Below, piece after piece: positions 1 through 7,780 of a stretch of 64,000 nt of DNA. The DNA lies in assembly GCA_012959785.1 (NCBI GenBank), contig DUCM01000010.1, positions 124,386 through 188,385 of the forward strand. Reading direction: 5' to 3'. The position numbers were made by a program, and so were the translations under genes. Each line of letters starts with the position of its first letter. Within the stretch, counting starts at the first letter, position 1. This DNA is from Planctomycetota bacterium (GTDB lineage: Bacteria > Planctomycetota > UBA1135 > GCA-002686595). The notes under the pieces were generated by a model that was given only the letters and a program-made list of their open reading frames with translations, ran no database searches and was not told the DNA's origin.

Positions 1-627
1 CTGCAACTTTCCGGCTTTGACCTCGTGGCCTGGATCGGGCCTGGGCAGGTGCAATTTGACACCATGGCCCAGTCCAGCTTCACCATCACTCCGAGCGCAG
101 GCCTCAACCAGTGGAACCTGGCGGAAGCCCGGCTCGAACTCGAGGTTGTCTACAGCTACTGCCCTTCTCCGGCCAGGGTCTACTGTTCTTGCGACTCCTC
201 CTTGCAGGCTCCCTGCGCCAACCCCGGCGCTTTGGGCGCGGGTTGCGCGAACAGCACCGGCCAGGGGGCCAGGCTTTCCGCCAGCGGTTCGGCTTCCATC
301 GTCGCGGGCGATCTCAAGTTGCACGGCAGCCAACTTCCCCGTCACCGCACGGGACTCTTCTTCCAGGGGGAGCGGGCTCTAAACGGTGGCTCAGGTCAGG
401 TCTTCGGCGACGGCTTGCGTTGCACCGGCACGGCCTTGGTGCGCCTCGAAGTGCTCGATTCGGATGGACGTGGCGCACTCGAATCCCAGGTCAACCTCGC
501 TCAGCGTGGCGCGGTCCAGCCCGGCGACTTGCGCCGCTACCAACTGTGGTACCGTGACGCCCAGAACTCGCCCTGCGGCAGCACCTTCAACCTCTCCAAC
601 GGTCTGGAAATTCGCTGGCTGCCCTGA
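1..627 (+). CDS. C-terminal part of a secreted/surface protein (5' truncated by the window)
   Basis: The frame is open from base 1, so only the last ~208 residues are present. The end resembles the C-terminal domain common on planctomycete extracellular proteins: many Gly/Ser/Ala residues, paired cysteines (SYCPSP, YCSC, APCANPG, GAGCAN), a GLFFQGE segment near the middle and a closing LWYRDAQNSPCGSTFNLSNG segment. The cysteines suggest a disulphide-bonded extracellular fold. I infer a role at the cell surface or in export, but the catalytic or binding part lies upstream and cannot be judged. The downstream macrodomain gene follows after 19 bases. Confidence 0.75.
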   Translation: MQLSGFDLVAWIGPGQVQFDTMAQSSFTITPSAGLNQWNLAEARLELEVVYSYCPSPARVYCSCDSSLQAPCANPGALGAGCANSTGQGARLSASGSASIVAGDLKLHGSQLPRHRTGLFFQGERALNGGSGQVFGDGLRCTGTALVRLEVLDSDGRGALESQVNLAQRGAVQPGDLRRYQLWYRDAQNSPCGSTFNLSNGLEIRWLP

Positions 628-646
628 CCGGGCTCTCTTTCCCTCC

Positions 647-1150
647 ATGCCGATCAGCGTTCATCTCGGAGATCTCACACAGTTCGCCGCGGATGTGATT
701 GTCAACGCCGCCAATTCTGATTTGAGGGGTGGTGGGGGAGTCGACGGCGCCTTGCACCGCGCGGCGGGGCCGGGTCTCCTGCGCGAGTGCCTCGCCATCG
801 GTGGTTGCGCCACCGGCGACGCGGTCCTGACCGCCGCCTTTGAGCTTCCAGCGCGTTTCGTGGTGCACTGCGTCGGTCCCATCTGGAACGGCGGCGCTGC
901 GGGCGAAGCGGAACTCTTGGCCGGCACTCACCGGCGGGCCCTGGCCCTGGTGCGCGACGCCGGAGCCCATTCGGTGGCCTTCCCGGCGATCAGTTGCGGC
1001 GTCTTCGGCTACCCACCCGAACTCGCCGCCAAGGTCAGTCTGGCCGCGGTGGCCGCTTCCTTGGCGAGCGCAGGCGATGATCTCGAGGTTTCCTTTGTCT
1101 GCTTCTCCGAGGAGATCCGCAGGGTCTTCGCCGACCAGTTGGGCGGCTGA
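647..1150 (+). CDS. Macrodomain protein, O-acetyl-ADP-ribose deacetylase type
   Basis: This 167-residue single macrodomain begins at ATG 647, just after the preceding stop; longer in-frame extensions would overlap that gene. Family hallmarks are visible: VIVNAANSDLRGGGGVDGALHRAAG near residues 20-45 (ADP-ribose binding, with the catalytic-type NAAN and GGGGVDGA loop), and FPAISCGVFGYP near 110, the second phosphate-binding loop. MacroD/YmdB enzymes hydrolyse O-acetyl-ADP-ribose and remove mono-ADP-ribose from proteins in the cytoplasm. The length fits the stand-alone class. Nothing nearby (no sirtuin or ART) suggests a dedicated partner. Confidence 0.9.
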   Translation: MPISVHLGDLTQFAADVIVNAANSDLRGGGGVDGALHRAAGPGLLRECLAIGGCATGDAVLTAAFELPARFVVHCVGPIWNGGAAGEAELLAGTHRRALALVRDAGAHSVAFPAISCGVFGYPPELAAKVSLAAVAASLASAGDDLEVSFVCFSEEIRRVFADQLGG

Positions 1151-1158
1151 ACGGACCT

Positions 1159-2574
1159 TTACTGATTGAGTGAGGGCGTGCGCAGTCTAAAACCCTCTGC
1201 TTTGAGTTCGTGGGTTTCACAGAGTGGCAGACTCGAGCCGCGCAGCACGCGGCCAAAGCCGATGCGTTCGCGCAGACCGTCCAGCACATCGTCGAGTTGC
1301 CGCTGTCGGTCGGCGTGGGAGCCCGCGGCGCCCCCCGCGGAATCGGCCGCGCGGTCGGCCGCGGGTTGGCTGAAGAGGGTGCCTTGCCAGCCTGCCGCCG
1401 GCCGCAGGCGGGTCAATTCGATCCCCACCCGTTTGACCAGGGCACGCCGCCGCGGCAGCGAGCGCAACATGGCGCGGGCTTCGGCCGCCACGCGGTCGGT
1501 GGAGTCGCTGGCGCCGTCGAGGCTGCGGCTCACGCGGCGTGTGGCGTTTTCGGAGGCCGCGGCGGCGCGTTCCGCAGGAGCGGCGGCCCGTTGCGCCCGT
1601 CGCAGGGACGGCGGGCGCGTATCGACATAGCGAATGTTCACGGCCAGGCTGACGACTTGCAGGCCAGCGCTGCGCAGTTTGCTCATGGCGCGGTCTACCA
1701 AATAGGCCAACATGGCTTCCACCCGCCGGCGCGAGCTCTCTTCGGGTTCGAAGGTGCCGTCGCGGCGTATGGACTTGGGCGCGCGTCGCACGAGCAGTCC
1801 TTCTCTATTTGCGATCCAGGTGGGCTCGACGCGCCGCTCGTCGAGGCCGCCCGCGCGGTCGTGCAGCACCAAGCCCAGTTGGCCGAAGGAGGCGAAGAGC
1901 ACCTCGCGCGAGACGCTGCGCAGGTCGCCGGCGGTGCGGATGGCAAAGCGTTCGAGAAGTCGCCGCGTGCGGTAGCCGACTCCTGGTAGGTGTTCGACGG
2001 GCAGGCCACGCAGGAAGGTGGCTTCGTAGCCGGGCCAGATTTCCGCCACCCCGCCGGGCTTGGCCAGCTTGCCCGCCAAGCGTGCGATAGTGATGTTGCT
2101 GCCGATGCCCACCGTGATGGGCAACTCGACCTCGTTCCAGACCGCGGCCCGGATCCGTTGTGCGATCTCGAAGGCCGCGCCGAAGAGTCGCGTGCTGCCG
2201 CTGACATCGGCCAAGAAATCGTCGCAGGAGGTGACTTGTACTTGCGGTGTGAAGCGCATGACGACCTGGGCCATGTGATGGCCCAGGCGCGCCGCGGCCT
2301 GGGAGTCCCCGCGGCGAAAGATTGCCGTGGGGCACAGGCGCTGGGCTTCGGCGAGGAGCAATCCGGAGCGCACGCCAAAGGCCCGCGCTTCGTACGACGA
2401 CGACATGACCAGATTGCGCTCGTGGGCCAGCCCCCCGATGACCAAGGGCCGCCCCCGCAACTTTGGGTGCAGGGCGCACTCCACCGCAGCCAGAAAGGCA
2501 TCCACATCGAGGTGCAGAATCCGTCGCGGCCCCTCCTCGCGGTGCCGGTCGAGGTGGGGGTTGGAGGTGCCCAT
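1159..2574 (-). CDS. dinB: DNA polymerase IV (Y-family translesion polymerase)
   Basis: This 471-residue protein starts at ATG 2574. The palm motif HLDVDAFLAAVE (Asp23, Asp25), the steric-gate region and fingers (SSSYEARAFGVRSGL), GIGSNITIARLAGKLAKPGG, and the thumb helix-hairpin-helix LPGVGYRTRRLLERF are all present, followed by a little-finger domain. It should insert bases opposite lesions during replication stress. The second catalytic motif reads SCDD (residues 116-119) where Y-family enzymes normally have S-x-D-E, so the last acidic ligand is Asp, not Glu. An Ala/Arg-rich low-complexity insert occupies about residues 320-400. It is last on the minus strand, downstream of a DUF4870 gene and a hairpin. 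Confidence 0.9.
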   Translation of the reverse strand: MGTSNPHLDRHREEGPRRILHLDVDAFLAAVECALHPKLRGRPLVIGGLAHERNLVMSSSYEARAFGVRSGLLLAEAQRLCPTAIFRRGDSQAAARLGHHMAQVVMRFTPQVQVTSCDDFLADVSGSTRLFGAAFEIAQRIRAAVWNEVELPITVGIGSNITIARLAGKLAKPGGVAEIWPGYEATFLRGLPVEHLPGVGYRTRRLLERFAIRTAGDLRSVSREVLFASFGQLGLVLHDRAGGLDERRVEPTWIANREGLLVRRAPKSIRRDGTFEPEESSRRRVEAMLAYLVDRAMSKLRSAGLQVVSLAVNIRYVDTRPPSLRRAQRAAAPAERAAAASENATRRVSRSLDGASDSTDRVAAEARAMLRSLPRRRALVKRVGIELTRLRPAAGWQGTLFSQPAADRAADSAGGAAGSHADRQRQLDDVLDGLRERIGFGRVLRGSSLPLCETHELKAEGFRLRTPSLNQ

Positions 2575-2589
2575 GGCCAGAACCCTAAC

Positions 2590-2620
2590 AAAACACGAAC
2601 CCCTGTGCGTGGTTTTTTTT
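2590..2620. terminator. Small bidirectional terminator between dinB and the DUF4870 gene
   Basis: AAAACACG and CGTGGTTTTTTTT form a short stem with a one-base bulge. It is flanked by eight T on the plus strand and TTTTGTT on the minus strand. The stem is short, so termination is likely but not certain. Confidence 0.4.
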
Positions 2621-2627
2621 GAGGCTC

Positions 2628-2984
2628 TCAGTCCGCGAACGACCCCACGAAGGGGTAGCGGCAGAAGTGTCCGCTCAGGGCCTGGACGAGGCCATAGATA
2701 GGTAGGCCCACGGCGCAGAGGCCCAGCAGGCTGCCCATGACGATGGCCACGGGAATCATGACGATGGTCAGGGCGGAGAGCACCAGCAGCGCGCTCAAGA
2801 GGAAGACGAAGACATTGAGGGCCAGGGCCTGTTTGGCGGCGCGTTTGGCTTGCGAGTTCTGTTCCGCGAGAACCATCATCACAACCGGAGCGATCACGCC
2901 TCCGAGGGGCACCAGATAGCCGGCTAGCCCCGAGATGTGGGCCAGGGCCACATGGCCTCGGTCGCTTGAGTCGATGCATTCCAT
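2628..2984 (-). CDS. DUF4870 family small membrane protein
   Basis: This 118-residue protein from ATG 2984 has HISGLAGYLVPLGGVIAPVVMM near the N-terminus, then an amphipathic NSQAKRAAKQALALNVFVFLLSALLVL segment and two further hydrophobic stretches, giving three or four transmembrane helices. This layout (first helix, charged QAKRAAKQALN-type linker, helical hairpin) is typical of DUF4870/TMEM-like proteins, whose function is unknown. A longer in-frame reading to 3038 adds an Arg-rich leader without a ribosome-binding site, so I prefer the internal ATG. Confidence 0.8.
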   Translation of the reverse strand: MECIDSSDRGHVALAHISGLAGYLVPLGGVIAPVVMMVLAEQNSQAKRAAKQALALNVFVFLLSALLVLSALTIVMIPVAIVMGSLLGLCAVGLPIYGLVQALSGHFCRYPFVGSFAD

Positions 2985-3095
2985 GGCTTGTATGTGGTGG
3001 GTCCTTCGTCTGGCGAGCGCCCGGGGCTTGCTTGCCACGGGTGGGGTGCGCCCACCGAAGTCTTATTGGGAGAAGCGGCCTCTCCCTTGCACGAT

Positions 3096-4211
3096 TCAGC
3101 GCCCCTCCGCTTCTTTCGCCCGAGGGTACAGCAGAGGCTCCAGGGCAGCGCCCAATATCTTGGCCTGGCGCGCGAAGCCCAGGTCGGATGGGTGTGAACC
3201 ATCGACGGTGTCGCCATTGACCAGAAGATCCGCGCCCGCCACCAGAGTCAAGCCCTCGACGCCCTGTTCGCGCAAGCGGTCCAGCCCCGTGCGCAGGGCT
3301 CGGCGATTGGTTGCGTGGAGCGCGCGATACTCGCTGCGCAAGAAGGCATTCCCGTAGGTGCGGTCCTCCACAAGGAGGATCGGCGTCATCGGTCTGGCCT
3401 TGCGCAGTTGCAGCACCAGGGGCTCGAGTCGTTCGCTGACCATCTCCCCGTTCATGTTGGGTAGGCAATCGATCACGAAGACCGCGGGATCGAGCTCACA
3501 CAAAAACCCTCCCACGCTGGTTTCCATGGTTCCATTACCCGACAGTCCCAGGTTGATCACCGGGCGATCGAAGCGCCGTCCGATGAGCGCCGTATGACAG
3601 GCTCCAGGCCGCGAGGCGCAGGCGCCCTGGGTGATCGAGGTTCCGTAGAAGAGAATAGGCTGCCGCCATCCCTCGGGCCGTTCCTCGCCCGCAATCAGTT
3701 CAGCTCCCGCAGGCACGCCGATTTCGCAATGGCTGACACCGTTGTACAGGGGCAGGTACAGCATGTACTCGCGCATCCCTGGGTCGAGGTCATCGATCAA
3801 GCGGGCCTCCATTTCTTGTTCGACCGGCTGGGGACAGGCCAACCAGCGCCACCCGCCGTCCCCGTCGCGCACAAAGAGGTCCACACCGCTGACTCCCGTG
3901 GCGGGCATGTGCGCCATGGCGAGCTCCGCCGAGCGCAGCCCCCAGCGACAGTGCAGTTCGGTGGCATTGGTACGGAAGCGCGCACAGATCCCCGCCGAAT
4001 CCTGGGACAGTTCCCAAACCACATCCCGCACCAACCCCTTGGCTCGCGCAGGCAACCGATCAAAGGGCGACTCCAAGTCATCCCACCCCTGTCCCTCCAC
4101 CGTCAAGTCATGCAAGGCCACCCACCGTAGCCCCTCGTCCGCCCCCTGGAACGAAAGCGAACTGAGAACCGCGAACACACACGCGAGCCCCGTCAGTCCT
4201 TGCTCATTCAT
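3096..4211 (-). CDS. Secreted SGNH/GDSL-type hydrolase
   Basis: This 371-residue protein begins at ATG 4211 with a signal peptide (MNEQGLTGLACVFAVLSSLS). An N-terminal beta-rich domain of about 150 residues precedes the SGNH hydrolase domain: YGTSITQG (nucleophile Ser), LGLSGNG (Gly block), IDCLPNMNG (Asn block) and DGSHPSDLGF (catalytic Asp/His) in the expected order. This two-domain plan matches planctomycete SGNH_hydro_N proteins thought to act as esterases on acylated polysaccharides or lipids outside the cytoplasm. The substrate cannot be read from sequence. Two other in-frame ATGs lie upstream (4223 and 4247), but 4211 gives the cleanest signal peptide. Confidence 0.85.
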   Translation of the reverse strand: MNEQGLTGLACVFAVLSSLSFQGADEGLRWVALHDLTVEGQGWDDLESPFDRLPARAKGLVRDVVWELSQDSAGICARFRTNATELHCRWGLRSAELAMAHMPATGVSGVDLFVRDGDGGWRWLACPQPVEQEMEARLIDDLDPGMREYMLYLPLYNGVSHCEIGVPAGAELIAGEERPEGWRQPILFYGTSITQGACASRPGACHTALIGRRFDRPVINLGLSGNGTMETSVGGFLCELDPAVFVIDCLPNMNGEMVSERLEPLVLQLRKARPMTPILLVEDRTYGNAFLRSEYRALHATNRRALRTGLDRLREQGVEGLTLVAGADLLVNGDTVDGSHPSDLGFARQAKILGAALEPLLYPRAKEAEGR

Positions 4212-4429
4212 GCCACCAAGCATGACAGCGCCAGCGAGTTCGCGCAATCGCCGGCGCCGGCTCCCCTAACCTGTCACCCGGGCCAGCAACGCGCGGGGGC
4301 CCGTGGATCCTGCGCAGCAGGGTCCAATCTGTGGCTTCTCGCTGGTCTCGGCCGCGCTGACTCCGGGATCGCGCACGACAGCTTATTCTCTTCCGCCCAT
4401 GCCCATCTTTGGGCACGATCTCTGATGCC

Positions 4430-5728
4430 ATGATCGTGCTCTCTAACATTGCGCATCTTTACGACGGGTCGAGCGCCGAAGAATCCTCTCTGTACCGGGG
4501 AGTCGACCTGCACATCGATGGGGGGCTTATCGCGAAGATTGGTCCCCATGATCCTCATCTGCGCGGGGGCGAGAAGTTGAGTCTTGTCGATGCATCGCAG
4601 TGGACTGTCGTGCCGGGGCTGATCGATTGTCATGCCCATGTGACGGTCACCGGCATCACTGGTGAGGCCATGGAAATTGTGAATGGGCCCATGGGGTTGG
4701 CGCACATCGAGAAGGTGCTCTACACGACCCTGGTTGACGGCGGTGTCACCACGGCGCGGGACATCGGCGGCGCGACCCACGCCCTCAAGAACCTGGTGGA
4801 TGAGGGCATCTTCATCGGGCCGCGGCTCAGGATCGCGATCTGCATGCTGTCCACCACCGGCGGGCACGCGGACTTCCGCGGTCCCGATCGTTGTCACGCA
4901 GCCCTGTCGAAGCTCTGGCCGCCTGTACCTGGCAGGCCTTCGAGCATCGTCGACGGTCCCTGGGAGTGCCGCAAGCGCGTGCGTGAGATTGCTGCCTGTG
5001 GTGCGGACTTGATCAAGCTCTGCACTTCTCCCGGAGTTGCTTCGCCCTCGGATCATCTCGAACACCAGGACTTCAGCGCCGAGGAGATTCGCGCCATTTG
5101 CGAGGAGGCCGAGGCGCGTGGTTTGAAGGTCGCCGCCCACGCCCATTCCCTTGCTGGCATCAGGCTGGCGATTGAAAACGGCGTACACGACATCCAGCAC
5201 ATTTCATTCATGGACGAGGCGATGGTTGAGATGGCCGACAAGCGCGGCTGCACGGTGACGCCCACCTCCTGGGTCTTGAACACCCTGCCCGATTCTCCCG
5301 GCCTGTCCGACTTCGTGCGCGACAAGGCCAAGCGCGCCGCGGAGGTGCATTCCCGCGCCGTGGACTTCGCTCGCCAGGGTGGCCTGCGCATCCTGGCCGG
5401 CACCGACGCCGTCCTGGCCCCCATGCACGGCCGCAACTGGCTTGAGCTGACCCACTTGATCGGCGACGGCTTAAGCCCCCTGCGCGCCTGGCACGGCATG
5501 ACCGGTCTGGCCGCCGAAGAAATCGGCCAAGACGACACCGGCACCCTGGCCCCCGGGCAGCGGGCCGACTTCCTGGTCGCCACCGCCCCCGTCATCGATG
5601 ACCCTGCCCAGTTTGCAGCGGGCGGCCTATTGGAAGTCGTGCAAGACGGCGTGGGGCACCGCGGCGGCGTACCGGAGATCCCCCAGCGCAGCTATTCCGA
5701 CACGGTCGCTCGGGTTCTGATTGACTGA
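4430..5728 (+). CDS. Metal-dependent amidohydrolase (imidazolonepropionase/prolidase-like)
   Basis: This 432-residue protein starts at ATG 4430 (a TTG at 4409 is possible). The amidohydrolase fold signatures are clear: PGLIDCHAHVTVTG (HxH metal site) around residue 68, TTARDIGG, LIKLCTSPG (Lys position for carboxylation), VAAHAHSLAGIRLAIENGVHDIQHI with further His ligands, and ILAGTDAVLAPMHG (Asp ligand), ending with the GTLAPGQRADFLVA strand typical of the family. Such enzymes hydrolyse cyclic amides or Xaa-Pro/Xaa-Arg dipeptides; substrate unknown. No signal peptide, so probably cytoplasmic. It is divergent from the SGNH hydrolase across about 220 bases. Confidence 0.85.
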   Translation: MIVLSNIAHLYDGSSAEESSLYRGVDLHIDGGLIAKIGPHDPHLRGGEKLSLVDASQWTVVPGLIDCHAHVTVTGITGEAMEIVNGPMGLAHIEKVLYTTLVDGGVTTARDIGGATHALKNLVDEGIFIGPRLRIAICMLSTTGGHADFRGPDRCHAALSKLWPPVPGRPSSIVDGPWECRKRVREIAACGADLIKLCTSPGVASPSDHLEHQDFSAEEIRAICEEAEARGLKVAAHAHSLAGIRLAIENGVHDIQHISFMDEAMVEMADKRGCTVTPTSWVLNTLPDSPGLSDFVRDKAKRAAEVHSRAVDFARQGGLRILAGTDAVLAPMHGRNWLELTHLIGDGLSPLRAWHGMTGLAAEEIGQDDTGTLAPGQRADFLVATAPVIDDPAQFAAGGLLEVVQDGVGHRGGVPEIPQRSYSDTVARVLID

Positions 5729-5796
5729 TTAGTACCAGGTACTTTGTCACTGCCCAGCCACCACTTCCCACCGGCTAGACCCTGTACCTGTTTCCC

Positions 5797-6198
5797 ATGA
5801 GCGAGGTCCCGGTCATCGGCTCGGACATCTTCGCCACCGTACTCGACATCATCGGCGTCCCGCTCCCTGGCAATCTCACCATTGACGGCGTGAGTATGCT
5901 CCCCGCCTTTCGTGGCGAGGATCCAGAGCGTCCCATCCCCATGTTCTGGCGCAAGCATGTCTCTCCCCCTGGCAGCCACGCCGCCAAGCGCCTGGGCGAC
6001 TGGAAGATCGTCGCGGGCCGCCGCTTCGAGAAATTCCAACTCTACAAGATCCAGGAGGACAGGCAGGAGCAGAACGACCTGGCCCAATCCATGCCCAAAA
6101 AGCTGGCCGATATGAAGCAGGAGTTCTTCAAGGTTTGGCGCGGCATCGAAGCCGAGGGTCCTCGCGCTTGGTGGGAGAGCGAACCCAGGCGGAAGTGA
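5797..6198 (+). pseudogene. C-terminal remnant of an arylsulfatase-family gene
   Basis: The frame encodes 133 residues that match only the last quarter of planctomycete sulfatases: the TPVIGSDIF-type strand (here VPVIGSDIFATVLDIIGVPLP), DGVSMLPAFRGE, a GDWKIVAG strand and the ELYKIQEDRQEQNDLA tail typical of these enzymes. The catalytic CxPSR region and all N-terminal metal ligands are missing, and an in-frame TAG lies 21 bases upstream. I read it as a deletion remnant, not a working enzyme. Its closeness (68 bases) to the intact amidohydrolase suggests that a rearrangement removed the rest. Confidence 0.7.
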
Positions 6199-6250
6199 GA
6201 GGTGGCGCTTTCTTGCCCATGCAGCCCGCTGCGGCCTCACGCGCCGCCAA

Positions 6251-7495
6251 TCACTTCAGCCTCTGCTCGGCGCGCCAGTCCTCTCGATGCGCCTTCCACC
6301 AGCGCTGCCAGGCGGCCTTGGTGTGGCCGGGATGGGCGCCGGTGAGCCGTGACAGGGAGCTGCGGGCGGCGCTGGCTCCGGCGCCGTTTGAGTACTGGCC
6401 GGAGCTCTGGATGCCGGCTTCGAGCACGCTGCCTTCCAAGAGGATGTTGACCTGTGGGTCGGCCACGGCCTGGAAGGTCGCGACCTCGACATCGAAGTCC
6501 TGGATATAGGCGCTTTGGCGGCCGACGAAGATGTAGCTGTGGGGCATGCGATGTTCGGCCGAGGTTTGGGCGGGGAGAGTCAGGTAGGCCATGAGCGGTT
6601 CGACAGCAGCGGGATAGCCCATGAATCCCAGGGCCTCGGCGGACTGCACCCGCACTCGGGGGTTCTGGCTGCCGAGGGCGCGCACCACCGGCGCGATCAG
6701 GGAGGTGTCGTGGGAATTGCTCAGGGCCTGGGCGGCGCTCCTGCGCACAGCAGCGCTGGTGTCGAGCAGAGCGTGCTGGAGGAGACGCTTGGCGTCCTGG
6801 CCGGGGAACAGGCGCCCGATGGCCTGGGCGGCAAAGACCCGACGGCGCAAGGAGAAGGCGCAAAGCGCGCCGAGCAGGTCCGCGTGCAGTTGTTCATGGT
6901 CCTCGATGCGCGCTAATTCCACCAGGGCCAACTCGCGGGCGGCGATGGGGGCCTGGGCAGCCCAGCGCATGAGGGCTTCTTGCGCGGCGGGGATTTGGTC
7001 GCCGGGAACTTGGAGGGAAGGCACGCCAAGAAAGCGCGAGGAAGTGAGCAGCGCAAGGGCCGCCGGGTAGTGGGGCCGATCGTCGAGGACGGCATCGATG
7101 GCTCCGAGGGCTTCGGAGACCAGGCCTTCGGTCACCATCCATCGAGCGAGGTCTATTCGTTGCGCCGGATCGTGCTTGGGTTTGAGGGCTCGTTCGCGGC
7201 GTGCGGCTTCGCGCAGGACCTGCGACTCTCGGGGAGCGCGGGTCACGGCGTCTGCGGGGAGTGCGGTCCAGCCGCCGCTTCCCTGCACTTCCCAGCCGCC
7301 GTCGCGCTCGCGGGCCACACACCGCAAGACACCACCGCGGGCGAGGTGCAGGAGACGGCGGGCCGAGGGCTTGGCTGTGCTCTCTTGGCCCGCCTCGGGC
7401 GCGCTATTGGGAGATTGGAATGCGTGGGCGGGCGCGCACAGAACACAGACCAGGGTCACTGCCGCGAGGGCGGGGAAGAGTCGCTGAATAACCAT
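6251..7495 (-). CDS. Secreted HEAT-repeat protein
   Basis: This 414-residue protein starts at ATG 7495 with a signal peptide (MVIQRLFPALAAVTLVCVLC, then AHA/F). After an N-terminal region that includes a WEVQGSGGWTAL element, residues ~200-310 form HEAT-like repeats (RRRVFAAQAIGRLF, AVRRSAAQALSNS, NPRVRVQSAEALGFMGYPAAVEPLMAYL). The C-terminus ends in a Trp-rich cap, AAWQRWWKAHREDW. HEAT arrays act as protein-binding scaffolds; no enzymatic motif is visible. An AGGA lies 11 bases upstream of the start. Two further HEAT proteins in the next 9 kb have a similar Trp-rich end. Confidence 0.75.
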   Translation of the reverse strand: MVIQRLFPALAAVTLVCVLCAPAHAFQSPNSAPEAGQESTAKPSARRLLHLARGGVLRCVARERDGGWEVQGSGGWTALPADAVTRAPRESQVLREAARRERALKPKHDPAQRIDLARWMVTEGLVSEALGAIDAVLDDRPHYPAALALLTSSRFLGVPSLQVPGDQIPAAQEALMRWAAQAPIAARELALVELARIEDHEQLHADLLGALCAFSLRRRVFAAQAIGRLFPGQDAKRLLQHALLDTSAAVRRSAAQALSNSHDTSLIAPVVRALGSQNPRVRVQSAEALGFMGYPAAVEPLMAYLTLPAQTSAEHRMPHSYIFVGRQSAYIQDFDVEVATFQAVADPQVNILLEGSVLEAGIQSSGQYSNGAGASAARSSLSRLTGAHPGHTKAAWQRWWKAHREDWRAEQRLK

Positions 7496-7780
7496 CGTGA
7501 TTGTCCTTCGTTTCGAATCGCGGTGAGACGCCGGGCTCGCCGGACATCCTCGCGCAATGGACGCGGCTTGCCAAGACTGGTTTGGCTTGAATCGGAGGGG
7601 ATTGATCGGAGAGAGTTTCCATCGGAGCCAGGCGAAGAGCACGGTCCGAGGATTACGGGCAGCAAGGCCCGTACCAGAGGCCGAACCCCCGATACTAAAT
7701 AACCAGCGGCGACTCGCGGTGCGCCCTCGAACCGTCTCCGTGCGGCTTCGCTCGCAGGGAGCTAAATCGGCGGCGTGGGG

